NCBI GenBank assembly: GCA_013373545.1
Contig: JABXHQ010000101.1
Coordinates: forward strand, 16,646 to 80,645
From: Gammaproteobacteria bacterium
Lineage (GTDB): Bacteria; Pseudomonadota; Gammaproteobacteria; Enterobacterales; Kangiellaceae
DNA length: 64,000 bases
Reading direction: 5' to 3'
The notes below the pieces were generated by a model. That model was not told the origin of the DNA and did not search any database. It worked only from the letters and a program-made list of their open reading frames with translations. The position numbers and the translations under genes were made by a program. Shown here piece by piece: positions 10,107 through 19,816 of this stretch (position 1 is the first letter of the stretch; every line of letters starts with the position of its first letter).

Positions 10107-11216
10107 TTAACTTGCCACCTGCTGAACGGGAATTTGCTGGCGCAACTTACGCTTTGTTTTATCATTCACTTTGCCGACCAATTGACCACATGCGGCGTCA
10201 ATATCGTCGCCACGGGTGCGTCGAGTAATCACCGTAAAGCCTTTTTTCGCTAAAATATCGGTGAATGTGTCAATGGTTCGCTGGCTCGAAGTCTGATAAT
10301 CCGTTTGCGGAAACGGATTAAACGGAATCAAGTTAATCTTACTGGGGACATTTTTCAAGAGCTTTACTAATTCATATGCGTGTTCTGGCTGATCGTTCAC
10401 ATCTTTTATCATCACATATTCAATAGTGACTTTTTCTGACGCTTTTGATCGCTCAAGATAACGCATTACCGATGGCATCAATACCTCAATCGGATATTTC
10501 TTATTTAAGGGTACCAATTCATCCCGTAAAGGGTTATTGGGAGCATGTAGAGATAGTGCCAAAGCCACATCGATGTGATCGGCTAACTTGTCCAAAGCCG
10601 GCACCACTCCCGATGTCGAGATAGTAACGCGGCGTTTCGATAGCCCATAGCCGAGATCATCCATCATCATGTCTAACGCTTTAATGGTATTATCGAAATT
10701 CAGCAAAGGTTCGCCCATTCCCATCATCACCACGTTCGAAACACGGCGTTCACCGGTTAGCTTTTGACTGCCCAGGCGTTTCACCGCATACCAAACCTGC
10801 CCAATGATTTCAGCAACTGATAAATTGCGGTTAAAACCTTGTTGGGCCGTGGAGCAAAATGAACACTCAAGGGCACAGCCAATTTGCGTGGAGACACATA
10901 AGGTGCCGCGAGATTTTTCTGGGATAAAAACGGTTTCAATGGCTTGACCGCCATCTAAACTGAGCGCCCACTTGATGGTGCCATCGTCGGAAATTTGTTC
11001 TGCAACAGCTTCTGGGCCTTGAATATAGGCGACTTCAGAAAGTTTAGTGCGCAGTGCTTTGCTCAGGTTGGTCATCTGTTCAAAGTCGTCGACCCCCATA
11101 TGATGGATCCACTTCATAACCTGAGTTGCACGAAACGGTTTTTCGCCCAATTCGGTAAAGAATTGAGTGAGACCATCGCGATTCAGGTTGAGTAAATTAA
11201 CTTTTGCGTTACTCAT
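10107..11216 (-). CDS. rlmN: Dual-specificity 23S rRNA/tRNA adenine C2-methyltransferase
   Basis: Radical-SAM enzyme that methylates A2503 of 23S rRNA and A37 of some tRNAs. 369 residues from ATG 11216. The cluster motif CALECSFC is present (about residues 119-126), followed by [20 protein letters not shown] and the C-terminal [15 protein letters not shown], with the catalytic cysteine, are also visible. A GTG at 11225 is in frame, but AAGG lies 8 bases before the ATG, so ATG 11216 is preferred. It is followed by pilW after 19 bases. Confidence 0.96.
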   Translation of the reverse strand: MSNAKVNLLNLNRDGLTQFFTELGEKPFRATQVMKWIHHMGVDDFEQMTNLSKALRTKLSEVAYIQGPEAVAEQISDDGTIKWALSLDGGQAIETVFIPEKSRGTLCVSTQIGCALECSFCSTAQQGFNRNLSVAEIIGQVWYAVKRLGSQKLTGERRVSNVVMMGMGEPLLNFDNTIKALDMMMDDLGYGLSKRRVTISTSGVVPALDKLADHIDVALALSLHAPNNPLRDELVPLNKKYPIEVLMPSVMRYLERSKASEKVTIEYVMIKDVNDQPEHAYELVKLLKNVPSKINLIPFNPFPQTDYQTSSQRTIDTFTDILAKKGFTVITRRTRGDDIDAACGQLVGKVNDKTKRKLRQQIPVQQVAS

Positions 11217-11323
11217 TACATTCACCTTTTAGCGATTCTTAGCTGGCAGCGGCGGTAACTAAGCGCTGGCGCTGAGCTATATGACCACAACTGGATAAGA
11301 AAGTTTACAAATTGTTTTGGAAC

Positions 11324-11369
11324 ACTTAAAAATAAAGCCCTTAGCACGCACTCTCGGCACTAAGGGCTT
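11324..11369 (-). terminator. Intrinsic terminator of ndk
   Basis: AAGCCCTTAG (11335-11344) and CTAAGGGCTT (11360-11369) form a perfect 10-bp stem 16 bases beyond the ndk stop. Reading on the minus strand, the stem is followed by a T-rich run (TTATTTTTAAG), typical of a Rho-independent terminator. Confidence 0.85.
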
Positions 11370-11385
11370 GCAATAACTTTAGTAA

Positions 11386-11817
11386 TTAACGAGTGCGTGG
11401 GCAAATCTCGTCATCATTAAAGAAATAAGCAATTTCACGTGCCGCCGACTCTGGAGCATCGGAACCGTGCGCTGCATTTTCGTCAACCGAAACGGCATAG
11501 TCTGCTCGGATAGTACCACGAGCTGCTTCTTGAGGGTTAGTCGCCCCCATGATTTCGCGGTTCGCAGCGATCGCATTTTCGCCTTCAAGCACTTGAACCA
11601 TAACCGGTCCAGAAGTCATGAACTCAACTAAAGCACCGAAGAAAGGACGCTCTTTGTGTTCTGCGTAGAAGCCTTCTGCTTGCTCTTTGCTCATGTGAAT
11701 CATTTTAGACGCCACAATTTTAAGCCCAGCACGCTCGAAACGAGTGTAGATTTCGCCGATTACATTCTTTGCAACCGCATCAGGCTTAACGATAGAAAAA
11801 GTACGTTCAATCGCCAT
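11386..11817 (-). CDS. ndk: Nucleoside-diphosphate kinase
   Basis: Transfers the gamma phosphate from ATP to NDPs through a phospho-histidine. 143 residues from ATG 11817, exactly the E. coli length. Motifs seen: [12 protein letters not shown] at the N-terminus, [13 protein letters not shown] (about 83-95), and the active-site histidine in [12 protein letters not shown] (about 114-125). An in-frame TTG at 11829 overlaps the GGAGAG ribosome site and is rejected. The gene has its own promoter (11833-11861) and terminator, so it appears monocistronic. Confidence 0.98.
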   Translation of the reverse strand: MAIERTFSIVKPDAVAKNVIGEIYTRFERAGLKIVASKMIHMSKEQAEGFYAEHKERPFFGALVEFMTSGPVMVQVLEGENAIAANREIMGATNPQEAARGTIRADYAVSVDENAAHGSDAPESAAREIAYFFNDDEICPRTR

Positions 11818-11832
11818 TTTACTCTCCAAAAT

Positions 11833-11861
11833 AGTATAGTTTTCAATAAATTAGCTTGTAA
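11833..11861 (-). promoter_or_regulatory. Sigma70-type promoter of ndk
   Basis: On the minus strand, TTACAA (11861-11856) is followed by a 17-base spacer and TATACT (11838-11833). Initiation near 11826 would give a leader of only about 10 bases, containing the GGAGAG ribosome site. Confidence 0.6.
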
Positions 11862-11972
11862 TTACCGAGTACCAAGCGCGCTTCGCTAAAGGAGCTTCGT
11901 TCTCTGCACAAAAATTCAGCGGCGCATTATACATGGCGCGCCCCTAAAAGCCCAATAATAGCGCGCTCGAGT

Positions 11973-12656
11973 TCAGCTTTGATATCGAGTCGGATCGGCA
12001 ACACCCGCAGCAACAAAGGCATCGCGCCGAATTCGGCAGCTATCGCATTGACCGCACGCGCGCCCCTGCGGGTCCGCTTGATAACATGACACGGTTTGAC
12101 TGTAATCGACCCCAAGCGCAACGCCTTGCTGGATAATCGCAACTTTGGAGAGCTCGATTAACGGGGTTTCAATAACTGGCCCGTTGCCTTCAATACCGGC
12201 TTTGGTGGCCAAATCCGCCATCGCTTGAAAAGCGGCTATATATTCTGGTCGGCAATCCGGGTAGCCCGAATAATCAACTGCGTTCACTCCGGCAATAATT
12301 GCTTTCGCCGCGATCACTTCCGCCCACGCTAAGGCAATTGATAAAAACACGGTATTGCGCGCTGGCACGTAGGTCACAGGGATCCCGGCAGCCGCTTCTG
12401 TCGGAACGGCGATCGATTGGTCGGTTAATGCCGAACCACCGAAGCCACCTAAATCAATCGGAATAATGCGATGCGCCGACACATTGGCCGCCGCCGCTAG
12501 GCGCTTAGCGGCTTCAAGCTCAGCACTGTGGCGCTGCCCGTAACTAAAGCTAAGTGCGTGAATTTGATAACCTTGCTGTTGGGCTAAGGCTAGGCAAGTG
12601 GCAGAGTCGAGGCCACCCGACAACAATACAATTGCACGATTCGGCTGAGAACTCAT
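11973..12656 (-). CDS. queC: 7-cyano-7-deazaguanine synthase
   Basis: Converts 7-carboxy-7-deazaguanine to preQ0 in the queuosine pathway, using ATP and ammonia. 227 residues. Seen: the PP-loop ATPase motif [13 protein letters not shown] (about residues 11-23), [30 protein letters not shown], and the C-terminal zinc-binding cysteines ([13 protein letters not shown]; about 190-207). Start ATG 12656 has GGGAG upstream. The gene begins 3 bases after the queE stop, so queE-queC form an operon in that order. Confidence 0.97.
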   Translation of the reverse strand: MSSQPNRAIVLLSGGLDSATCLALAQQQGYQIHALSFSYGQRHSAELEAAKRLAAAANVSAHRIIPIDLGGFGGSALTDQSIAVPTEAAAGIPVTYVPARNTVFLSIALAWAEVIAAKAIIAGVNAVDYSGYPDCRPEYIAAFQAMADLATKAGIEGNGPVIETPLIELSKVAIIQQGVALGVDYSQTVSCYQADPQGRACGQCDSCRIRRDAFVAAGVADPTRYQS

Positions 12657-12659
12657 CGG

Positions 12660-13304
12660 TTATCTCCCGGGCTCATCGTTCCAAAGAATTTTATGCAATT
12701 GAACCTGAAATCGCACCGGTAAATTGTCGGCGACGATCCAGTCGGCCAACTGCGTCGGCGATAACTGCTCAAAACTGGGTGAAAACAACACATCACAGCG
12801 CTTGGCTAATTCCAGTTCGTCGAGTTTAAGCTTGGCCCACAAATAATCTTGGCGCGAGCAAATAACAAATTTGATCTCATCGGTCTTTTTTAAGTACTGC
12901 AGGTTATCCCACAAATTACGCGCCATTTCGCCTGAGTCGGGGGTTTTTAAATCCAACACAATCGAAACGCGAGGATCGACCCCAGCGATATCCATGGCAC
13001 CGCTGGTTTCAATAGAAACCGCATACCCTTCATCACACAAAGCCGTCATCAGCGCTTCACAAGGCGCTTTTTGTGCTAAAGGCTCACCTCCGGTAATGGT
13101 GACGTGGTGGGTGTTAAAGTCACGGACTTGTTGCAGCACTTGCTCTTGGGAAAAATATTCACCCCCACTAAACGCGTATGCGGTATCACAATAGTGACAA
13201 CGCAGCGGACAGCCGGTTAAGCGGACAAAAACCGTCGGTAATCCGATGGTTCGAGATTCACCTTGCAGGGAGTGAAAAACTTCTGTTATTCGCAGTCGAG
13301 ACAC
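12660..13304 (-). CDS. queE: 7-carboxy-7-deazaguanine synthase
   Basis: Radical-SAM enzyme that contracts the ring of 6-carboxytetrahydropterin in queuosine synthesis. 214 residues. The N-terminal substrate region is TEVFHSLQGES (about 7-17) and the cluster motif is CPLRCHYC (about 32-39); TITGGEPLAQ (about 70-79) binds SAM. The start is GTG at 13304; no clear ribosome site is visible, but the distance to SLQGES fits the family. It is upstream of queC on the minus strand and downstream of the Tol-Pal operon, separated from it by the terminator at 13452. No preQ1-type riboswitch was recognised upstream. Confidence 0.96.
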   Translation of the reverse strand: MSRLRITEVFHSLQGESRTIGLPTVFVRLTGCPLRCHYCDTAYAFSGGEYFSQEQVLQQVRDFNTHHVTITGGEPLAQKAPCEALMTALCDEGYAVSIETSGAMDIAGVDPRVSIVLDLKTPDSGEMARNLWDNLQYLKKTDEIKFVICSRQDYLWAKLKLDELELAKRCDVLFSPSFEQLSPTQLADWIVADNLPVRFQVQLHKILWNDEPGR

Positions 13305-13451
13305 AATATGGACAAACTTTGTTCAAAATGGGCGCACATTTTAATCATTGCCTCGGATGAGGTAAAGCAATAACCGGTACCCAGCACTTAATACTCCGTT
13401 GAAATCACCCAAAACCCCAACATTAAGCGTTCAAGCCAACACGCTAGACAG

Positions 13452-13479
13452 AAAAAAAGCGCCTCACTGGACGCTTTTT
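13452..13479 (-). terminator. Intrinsic terminator of the Tol-Pal operon
   Basis: AAAAAGCG and CGCTTTTT arms around a short loop (13452-13479), 22 bases after the cpoB stop, ending in a T-run on the minus strand. Confidence 0.8.
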
Positions 13480-13500
13480 GTATTGGATTAAAAATCCCTA

Positions 13501-14259
13501 CTAATTGGCTAGTTTTTGTAGTTCGTTACGCGCCAATTGCTCGGTGGTGCCATCATAACGCTCAATCACCTGATTAAAGATTGTCCGCGCCGCATCTTTT
13601 TTACCTTGCAGCACTAACACTTTACCTTGCTTGAGTAAGGCATCGGCGGCACGCGAGGAGCTGGCAAATTGCTCCGTCACGGTTTGATAGGATTTCAACG
13701 CCAAGGGCAATTTACCCTGAATGTAGTAAATCTGTCCCAGCCAGTAGTGCACACTCGCTTCATACTGACTATTGGGGTATTGCTTTAGAAACGCTGAATA
13801 ATCCGCAATCGCTTCGTCGTACTGCTTATTGCGAACTTTGGTAAAAATCTTTTGGTAGTCACTGTGTACATCACCGTCTGTCACACCGCTTTGACTGGCA
13901 GTGCCAGAGTCAACCGTTGTGGTGGTTGGGCTGGTGGTGGTAGTGGTAGCTGCGCTATTATTTTGCAGCTTGGCTAAGCGACGCTCAATGTCACTGTAGA
14001 GATCGCGTTGGCGCTCTTGTAACTGCTTTAATTGATACTGATGCTCTTCAATTTGACCGCGTAACTTTTGCAGTTCTTGTTGCATCGCGTTGATTTGGAA
14101 CATGATGTCAGCTTGCAGCTGACCACGAGTCTCCGCCATCTGCTCCAAGCGCGTGATACGTTGCTCAAGCGACTCGGCCGCAAAACCGCTAGCGGAAAAT
14201 GACGACAGCACTGCAAGCAGTGCTGTCGTAAGAATGGCGCGGTATGAATTAACCTTCAT
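13501..14259 (-). CDS. cpoB: Cell division coordinator CpoB (YbgF)
   Basis: Periplasmic protein that coordinates peptidoglycan synthesis with Tol-Pal constriction. 252 residues: signal peptide (about 1-27, ending GFAA), a coiled coil (about 30-95, rich in Gln/Glu/Leu heptads), a Thr-rich linker (about 100-118), and three TPR repeats (about 130-252, for example SQYEASVHYWLGQIYYIQGK). This is the complete CpoB layout. The start overlaps the end of pal by 11 bases, so it is probably coupled. It is the last gene of the tol operon, followed by an intrinsic terminator. Confidence 0.95.
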   Translation of the reverse strand: MKVNSYRAILTTALLAVLSSFSASGFAAESLEQRITRLEQMAETRGQLQADIMFQINAMQQELQKLRGQIEEHQYQLKQLQERQRDLYSDIERRLAKLQNNSAATTTTTSPTTTTVDSGTASQSGVTDGDVHSDYQKIFTKVRNKQYDEAIADYSAFLKQYPNSQYEASVHYWLGQIYYIQGKLPLALKSYQTVTEQFASSSRAADALLKQGKVLVLQGKKDAARTIFNQVIERYDGTTEQLARNELQKLAN

Positions 14260-14764
14260 ATTTCAAGAAAGCGCGACGATTCTCTTCCCAAGCACTCTCG
14301 TTGTGTGCTGGGTTAGCTGGGTTTTCTTCACCGTAGCTAACAACTTTGATTTGAGCTGAAGTTACACCGTAGCTCATAAGGATATCGCGCACTGAATTAC
14401 CACGACGCTCACCTAGGGCTAGGTTGTACTCAGGCGTACCACGCTCATCACAGTGACCTTCAACCACAACTTGAACCGCTGGGTTTTTCGACAAATACCA
14501 AGCGTGTGCTTTTAATAAGTCTTGATACTCAGATTTAACCGTTGAGTCATCGAACTCAAAGTAAACTGTACGAACTTCACGCATTTTAGCGTTAGCTTGC
14601 GCTTCAAGCTCTGCTTGAGTAGGACCTGTTGGTACTTGTGGTTGAGTCGTAGTTTGCGAGTCAGTAGTTGCCGGAGTGGTATCCGTATCGCTACCTGAAC
14701 ACGCGAACAAGAATAATGCGGGTAAAGTAATTAGGATGCTTTTCCCCAGACCTTTGATTGACAT
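14249..14764 (-). CDS. pal: Peptidoglycan-associated lipoprotein Pal
   Basis: Outer-membrane lipoprotein that binds peptidoglycan and TolB. 171 residues: lipoprotein signal ending in FLFAC (Cys about 22), a Thr/Gln/Pro-rich linker (about 25-52), and an OmpA-like domain (about 65-171) with VYFEFDDSTV, VVEGHCDERGTPEYN and GERRGNSVRDIL. The peptidoglycan-binding Asp/Arg positions of the OmpA fold appear intact. Start ATG 14764 has GGAG at a good distance. An 88-base gap separates it from tolB, so a secondary promoter is possible. Confidence 0.97.
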   Translation of the reverse strand: MSIKGLGKSILITLPALFLFACSGSDTDTTPATTDSQTTTQPQVPTGPTQAELEAQANAKMREVRTVYFEFDDSTVKSEYQDLLKAHAWYLSKNPAVQVVVEGHCDERGTPEYNLALGERRGNSVRDILMSYGVTSAQIKVVSYGEENPANPAHNESAWEENRRAFLKYEG

Positions 14765-14852
14765 TTTTAGTGCTCCTATCGTTTTTTTAAATTAAAACCT
14801 GTTGTTATTGACTAATCTTACAGCGAAGCCAGCGGCATTTCTGCTACTGACG

Positions 14853-16178
14853 TCACTGAATTAAATACGGCGACCACGCGGGCGCTTTTACTTCACCCTG
14901 TTTAGCCGGAAGGCGAATCTTAAACCGACCATCGGTCGATACTTGTGCTAACACCTGACGGCCATTTTGAATCGTAGCATAGATTACCATGGTTCCGTTC
15001 GGAGCTAAACTAGGAGATTCATCGAGCATGGTGTCTGTGAGGATTTGCAAAGTCCCCGTCTCAACATCTTGCTTTGCGATATGATACACACCATCGGTTC
15101 GATTGACGAGGATAATGCTTTTTCCATCCGGTGTATAGCTAGCACTGGCATTATATTCCCCTTCAAAAGTGATCCGCTCGGCACGACCACCGTGCACACT
15201 TACGCGATAAATCTGCGGTCTAAGCCCACGGTCGGAAGTAAACAGAATCCACTGCCCATCCGGAGAAAACTCCGGCTCAGTATCGATAACATTAGGACCG
15301 GTATTGGTTAAGCGGCGAAATTGGCGAGTGACCAAATCCAACACATAAATTTCTGCATTGCCATCTTTGGACAACGTTAAGGCTAATTTACGCCCATCCG
15401 GCGAAAAAGCTGGCGCGCTGTTAATACCGGGAAACGCGGCAATCATGGTGCGTTGACCGGTGATCTGTTGTAAATAAATTTCTGAGCGACCATTTTCGAA
15501 CGAAACATAGGCGATCGATTTACCATCGGGCGACCACACTGGCGACATTAATGCTTCTTCACTGCTGAACAAAGAAATTCGGTTATAGCCATCACTATCC
15601 GCCATGACCAATTGATAAGGGGTGGCTAAGCTGCGATCAACCGTGACATAGGCGATCCGCGTCGCGAACGCGCCTTTAATACCGGTTAAAGCTTCGTAAA
15701 TATCATCGGCGACTTGGTGCGCCACAAAACGGAAACTGCGCGTATTGGTGCTAGCCGCTTTGTTCAATAACAACGACTGTTCAGCGCTGATGCCCGCTTG
15801 CGGTTTAAACACGTCTATCAACTGATATTGAATACGAAACTGATCTTGGCTAATTTCTTCAACGGATCCCACCACAACTGCTTCAATGCCGCGTTCTTTC
15901 CATTTGCTGATCTCCACTTGGCGATAATCCGTGGGTAATTCCGGCATTTCGTTATACGCCATCGGATTAAAGCGCCCTGAACGGCGCAAGTCGTTGGCAA
16001 TAATCGCGGAGAAATCGTGCGGAGGTCGCGCTGACGTACCACTAAAGTTAAACGGCACGACCGCGACCGGTCGCGCCATACTCATACCTTCTTCAATAAT
16101 GATATCAATGTCGATATCAGCACGTACCGATGCGATCAAACAACAACTCAAAAAAAATGTCGCAATGCTTTTCATCAT
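14853..16178 (-). CDS. tolB: Tol-Pal system protein TolB
   Basis: Periplasmic component linking Pal to TolA. 441 residues: signal peptide (about 1-20), an N-terminal TolB_N alpha/beta domain (about 25-160), and a six-bladed propeller with repeated SPDGKSIAYVSF, SPDGRKLALTLS and SPDGQWILFTSD motifs (about 205-440). Two adjacent ATG codons (16178 and 16175) are possible starts; the ribosome site is weak. It is preceded by tolA after 69 bases and followed by pal. Confidence 0.96.
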   Translation of the reverse strand: MMKSIATFFLSCCLIASVRADIDIDIIIEEGMSMARPVAVVPFNFSGTSARPPHDFSAIIANDLRRSGRFNPMAYNEMPELPTDYRQVEISKWKERGIEAVVVGSVEEISQDQFRIQYQLIDVFKPQAGISAEQSLLLNKAASTNTRSFRFVAHQVADDIYEALTGIKGAFATRIAYVTVDRSLATPYQLVMADSDGYNRISLFSSEEALMSPVWSPDGKSIAYVSFENGRSEIYLQQITGQRTMIAAFPGINSAPAFSPDGRKLALTLSKDGNAEIYVLDLVTRQFRRLTNTGPNVIDTEPEFSPDGQWILFTSDRGLRPQIYRVSVHGGRAERITFEGEYNASASYTPDGKSIILVNRTDGVYHIAKQDVETGTLQILTDTMLDESPSLAPNGTMVIYATIQNGRQVLAQVSTDGRFKIRLPAKQGEVKAPAWSPYLIQ

Positions 16179-16247
16179 AATGACTTTGTCTACCCTAAAT
16201 TGCTGTGAACCGCCCTATTAACACGAGTCGGAGCGACTCACAATTGT

Positions 16248-17033
16248 TTAATTAATGTCTTGTTTTGGCCGCAGTAAAATATTCAAACTACGCAGTTCGT
16301 CAATGACCGCTGGATTCTTGCTCATCGGAAACGGCGCCGCTTTCGCCACCGCTCGCTCCGCTGAGTCACAATAGCGATTACCTTTTTCTGCCAGCTCTTG
16401 GTAACTGAGCAAAATACCACCCGGGCCTAAACGAATATTAAACGTACACTCACCTTGAAACTCTGGCTGATTCCAATATTGACGAATGCGCGCCTCAATC
16501 CGCGTTTTATAAATTTCCACTTCCGATAACACCGCTTCGCGTTCAGCGGCCATCGCTTGTTGTTCAGCCGCCATTTGTTCAGCCAGCAACTCTTCTTCGC
16601 GCTGGCGCTGCTCAGCCAATGCTTGTTCACGTTTTTTTCGTTCAGCTTCGTCACGCTTTTTCTGTTCCGCCAGCTCTTTTTGTCGCTTGGCTTCCTCGGC
16701 TTGCTTTTTCTTTGCGTCAGCTTGCTTCTTCGCTTCAGCTGCTTTGCGCTTTTTTTCTTCAGCGATTTGTTGTTGCCGTTTGCGCTCTTCTTGTTGTTTT
16801 CGTAACTTAGCTTTATCGTCTTGCGCTTTAGGCGGTGTTTTTTGCGGTGTTTTTTTCACCTCTTTACGCTGCTTAATGGCCGCGCCATCAACCGCGACTG
16901 CTCGAATATTGGGCGCTACTTTATCTCGCGGCACAGCAACCGAGTCGAAGCTGTAAGCCAAGATCATCCCCAGCAACAACAGCAAGTGTGCCAGCAATGA
17001 AATAACTAAAGAAATAATTAACCGTTTGCTCAC
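16248..17033 (-). CDS. tolA: Tol-Pal system protein TolA
   Basis: Inner-membrane protein that spans the periplasm and couples the TolQR motor to the outer membrane. 261 residues, well below the roughly 420 of E. coli. The N-terminal helix (about 6-27, ISLVISLLAHLLLLLGM) contains the family Ser/His pattern. A Lys/Glu/Ala/Gln-rich long helix (about 55-170) makes the central domain, and a short C-terminal domain follows (about 175-261, TRIEARIRQYWNQPEF). The start is GTG at 17033. The shorter length comes from a compact central helix, with no frameshift seen. Confidence 0.92.
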   Translation of the reverse strand: MSKRLIISLVISLLAHLLLLLGMILAYSFDSVAVPRDKVAPNIRAVAVDGAAIKQRKEVKKTPQKTPPKAQDDKAKLRKQQEERKRQQQIAEEKKRKAAEAKKQADAKKKQAEEAKRQKELAEQKKRDEAERKKREQALAEQRQREEELLAEQMAAEQQAMAAEREAVLSEVEIYKTRIEARIRQYWNQPEFQGECTFNIRLGPGGILLSYQELAEKGNRYCDSAERAVAKAAPFPMSKNPAVIDELRSLNILLRPKQDIN

Positions 17034-17044
17034 AAAGAACAGCC

Positions 17045-17464
17045 TTACTCTAGCGGCTCGGTTGCAAAACCAACATCACTGATCCCCGCTTCTTGCTGCA
17101 ACAACACCATGACTTTAACGACCGTGCCATGAAACGCCTTTTTATCTGCGTTAATGACAATACCTGCTTTGGGATGAGTTTCTCTGTGTTTGACAACGAG
17201 CGCGACCAGCTCTTGGGGTTGCAATGCTTGATCTTGCACCTCGCCAAGCGACAAATAATAATTGCCACTGGCGTCAATGCTAACAATTAATGGCGGCTCT
17301 TCATCGACTGGTAAAGGCTCGCTGCTGGCTTCAGGTAACTCAACCTCAATGCCGGTAGTGATCAGCGGGGCAGTAATCATAAAAATCACCAACAACACCA
17401 ACATAACGTCGATATAAGGAACGACGTTAATCTCCGCCATGGGCTTCCGACGATTCGGCTTCAT
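17045..17464 (-). CDS. tolR: Tol-Pal system protein TolR
   Basis: ExbD/TolR family proton-channel subunit. 139 residues, one membrane segment (about 15-37) carrying the functional Asp in VVPYIDVMLVLLVIFMI (Asp about 19), followed by a periplasmic domain. Start ATG 17464 lies 3 bases after the tolQ stop. It works with TolQ to harvest the proton-motive force for TolA. Confidence 0.96.
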   Translation of the reverse strand: MKPNRRKPMAEINVVPYIDVMLVLLVIFMITAPLITTGIEVELPEASSEPLPVDEEPPLIVSIDASGNYYLSLGEVQDQALQPQELVALVVKHRETHPKAGIVINADKKAFHGTVVKVMVLLQQEAGISDVGFATEPLE

Positions 17465-17467
17465 CGC

Positions 17468-18157
17468 CTAGCCCTCATTACTGCTGTGGGCTTTGCGATG
17501 CAAAATACCGGAAAACTCTTCAACGAAGTTATCAAATTGGTTTTCCACTTTTTGCACCGAGTGATTAAATTTATTATAAGCAATAACAGCGGGTATCGCG
17601 GCAAACAATCCCATCGCCGTGGCGACTAACGCTTCGGCAATGCCCGGTGCCACCATGGCAAGAGTGGCCTGCTTGACCGAACCTAATGCGATAAATGAGT
17701 TCATAATCCCCCAGACCGTGCCGAGCAAGCCGATATAAGGTGTGGTCGAGCCGACAGTCGCCAAAAAGCTAAGGTGATTTTCCAATTTATCAATTTCGCG
17801 CGAGTGCACAACGCGCATTGCACGGTGCGTGCCTTCCATCACCGCACCGGCTGAGGTTCCTTTTTGATTGCGCAACCGGACAAACTCACGATATCCCGCC
17901 ATAAACACTAATTCCATTCCACTCGGTGGAATGCGTCTGGCACCTAATTCACTGTAGAGCTTACTGAGATCAATACCGGACCAAAATTTATCTTCAAACT
18001 TACGACTCGATTCAGAGGCAAGCTTTAGGGTGCGAAAACGATCGACAATCATGCCCCATGAAACAAACGAGAGCAGAACCAACACCAGCATAATTAATTG
18101 AACAAATAAGCTGGCGTTTAAAAATAAGCCAATGATGGACATTTCTTCATGCGTCAC
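17468..18157 (-). CDS. tolQ: Tol-Pal system protein TolQ
   Basis: MotA/TolQ/ExbB proton-channel subunit. 229 residues, with three membrane segments: about 11-33, 135-155 and 170-190. The conserved ATVGSTTPYIGLLGTVWGIM stretch (about 130-149) and MVAPGIAEALVATAMGLF (about 163-180) are present. The start is GTG at 18157, with GAGGA 8 bases upstream, overlapping ybgC by 11 bases; an ATG at 18142 (MSIIGLFLNA) is an alternative. Confidence 0.96.
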   Translation of the reverse strand: MTHEEMSIIGLFLNASLFVQLIMLVLVLLSFVSWGMIVDRFRTLKLASESSRKFEDKFWSGIDLSKLYSELGARRIPPSGMELVFMAGYREFVRLRNQKGTSAGAVMEGTHRAMRVVHSREIDKLENHLSFLATVGSTTPYIGLLGTVWGIMNSFIALGSVKQATLAMVAPGIAEALVATAMGLFAAIPAVIAYNKFNHSVQKVENQFDNFVEEFSGILHRKAHSSNEG

Positions 18158-18554
18158 GAGACATTTCCTCTAACAGTTCTGACGGAATTGAGCGGGGTTT
18201 CATGGTACTTAAAGTGACACAAACCACCAGTATTTCACCTTCAGCAAAGACTAATTCTGGATTTCCGGCGGCAATGATTTTTTGCTGAAACAAAACGCGA
18301 ACACCGCGAATTTCTTTTATTGACGAGACCACTTCGAGTGCGTCATTGAAGCGCGCGGGTCGATAATAATCGACTTGTGCTCGACGCACGGCAAATGCAA
18401 TGTCTTGATCGATAAGCACGCTTTGATCAAGGCCCCATTGCCGTAACCATTCCGTTCGGCCACGCTCCATAAACTTTAAATAATTGGCGTAATAAACAAC
18501 ACCGGCTACATCGGTGTCTTCATAGTAGACTCTTATTGGAAATGAAAATTCCAT
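18147..18554 (-). CDS. ybgC: Acyl-CoA thioesterase YbgC
   Basis: Hot-dog-fold thioesterase of 135 residues, the usual first gene of the tol-pal operon. The family signature YYEDTDVAGVVYYANYLKF (about residues 9-27) carries the catalytic Asp. In other bacteria YbgC acts on acyl-CoA/ACP and interacts with phospholipid synthesis enzymes. It overlaps tolQ by 11 bases. The 170-base gap to ruvB is the likely site of the operon promoter; no clear consensus was picked out. Confidence 0.95.
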   Translation of the reverse strand: MEFSFPIRVYYEDTDVAGVVYYANYLKFMERGRTEWLRQWGLDQSVLIDQDIAFAVRRAQVDYYRPARFNDALEVVSSIKEIRGVRVLFQQKIIAAGNPELVFAEGEILVVCVTLSTMKPRSIPSELLEEMSRDA

Positions 18555-18724
18555 ACCGCACCACTTTAATTTTATTGATTACCCGAGCGTACTCAAAAGT
18601 CGCTTATCTCGATTTTGTGACTTCGGCTGTTGCCGCACACTATACAACGTTTAGCGCAATGAATGAATGCACAGAGCGTTGCAAAGTGTGAATGCGTCGA
18701 AAGTTTTACAACATCGCTACCCGT

Positions 18725-19747
18725 TTAATCGAATAAATCCTTTTTCTGCGGAATAATATCAAAATGCTGATAAGCTCTTTGTGTCGCAATGCGGCCACGC
18801 GGCGTGCGCTGAATATAACCCTGCTGGATTAAAAACGGTTCGATAACATCGCCGATAGTGTCGCGCTCTTCACCAATCGCCGCAGCAAGCGTGTCGAGCC
18901 CAACGGGCCCACCGGAAAACTTATCAATGATGGCCAACAACAACTTGCGGTCCATGGTGTCAAACCCTTGTTCATCAACCTCTAACATATTTAATGCTTT
19001 CGCGGCGACTTCATGAGTGATCACCCCATCAGCTTTAACTTCTGCATAATCACGCACACGGCGCAGTAAGCGATTGGCGATCCGTGGCGTTCCGCGAGAG
19101 CGCCGAGCGACTTCTCGCGCTCCGTCCGACTCGGCGGTCAGTCCAAGAATCGTCGCCGAGCGCATCACGATATCGGACAGTTCATCTACATCATAAAATT
19201 CGAGTCGTTGCACTATGCCGAAACGATCCCGCAATGGTGACGTTAGCAGTCCTGCGCGCGTGGTTGCTCCCACCAAAGTAAACGGCGGTAAATCGAGTTT
19301 GATCGAACGCGCAGCCGGTCCTTCTCCAATCATAATGTCGATTTGATAATCTTCCATGGCCGGATAGAGGATCTCTTCTACCATCGGACTCAATCGATGA
19401 ATTTCATCAATAAACAGTACATCGTTCTCTTCCAAGTTGGTTAATAACGCGGCTAGGTCGCCCGCTTTTTCCAACACCGGACCAGAGGTAAATTTAATCG
19501 CCACTTCCATTTCATTCGCGATGATATTCGCCAAAGTGGTTTTTCCAAGCCCAGGAGGACCAAAAATAAGTACGTGATCGAGCGCATCTTGACGTGACTT
19601 TGCCGCTTGTAAAAAAATCGTCATTTGTTCTTTTACTTGCTTTTGTCCGACATAGTCAGCCAGCTTGGTCGGCCTTATCGCACGATCAAACCGATCCTCA
19701 TCGTTCGATTGTGTAGCGCCTGTAATAATACGATCTTCTTCAATCAT
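18725..19747 (-). CDS. ruvB: Holliday junction branch-migration ATPase RuvB
   Basis: AAA+ motor that drives branch migration with RuvA. 340 residues. Seen: Walker [10 protein letters not shown] (about 64-72), Walker [10 protein letters not shown] (about 110-118), sensor/arginine finger region [18 protein letters not shown] (about 161-178), and a C-terminal winged helix ([13 protein letters not shown]). Its start lies 69 bases after ruvA, on the same strand as ruvC and ruvA. Confidence 0.98.
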   Translation of the reverse strand: MIEEDRIITGATQSNDEDRFDRAIRPTKLADYVGQKQVKEQMTIFLQAAKSRQDALDHVLIFGPPGLGKTTLANIIANEMEVAIKFTSGPVLEKAGDLAALLTNLEENDVLFIDEIHRLSPMVEEILYPAMEDYQIDIMIGEGPAARSIKLDLPPFTLVGATTRAGLLTSPLRDRFGIVQRLEFYDVDELSDIVMRSATILGLTAESDGAREVARRSRGTPRIANRLLRRVRDYAEVKADGVITHEVAAKALNMLEVDEQGFDTMDRKLLLAIIDKFSGGPVGLDTLAAAIGEERDTIGDVIEPFLIQQGYIQRTPRGRIATQRAYQHFDIIPQKKDLFD

Positions 19748-19816
19748 AATAATTTTCTCGTAGTGCTCGACCCGAAGATTCGATCGGTGTGACCGAACGT
19801 CGCAATCGAACGCAGA

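Noticed and set aside
11379..11588. Minus-strand frame overlapping ndk that might suggest a frameshift
   Set aside because: ndk is complete at 143 residues with all motifs; the other frame is a shadow.
13305..13500. Possible preQ1 riboswitch upstream of queE
   Set aside because: No preQ1-type pseudoknot pattern was visible; the only structured element is the cpoB terminator.
13905..13980. GGT/GTG-rich simple repeat
   Set aside because: It codes for the Thr-rich linker of CpoB and needs no separate explanation.
16557..16956. Phe/Leu- and Ser/Cys-rich plus-strand frames
   Set aside because: They are antisense to the Lys/Glu/Ala-rich central helix of TolA; composition is a by-product of that repeat.
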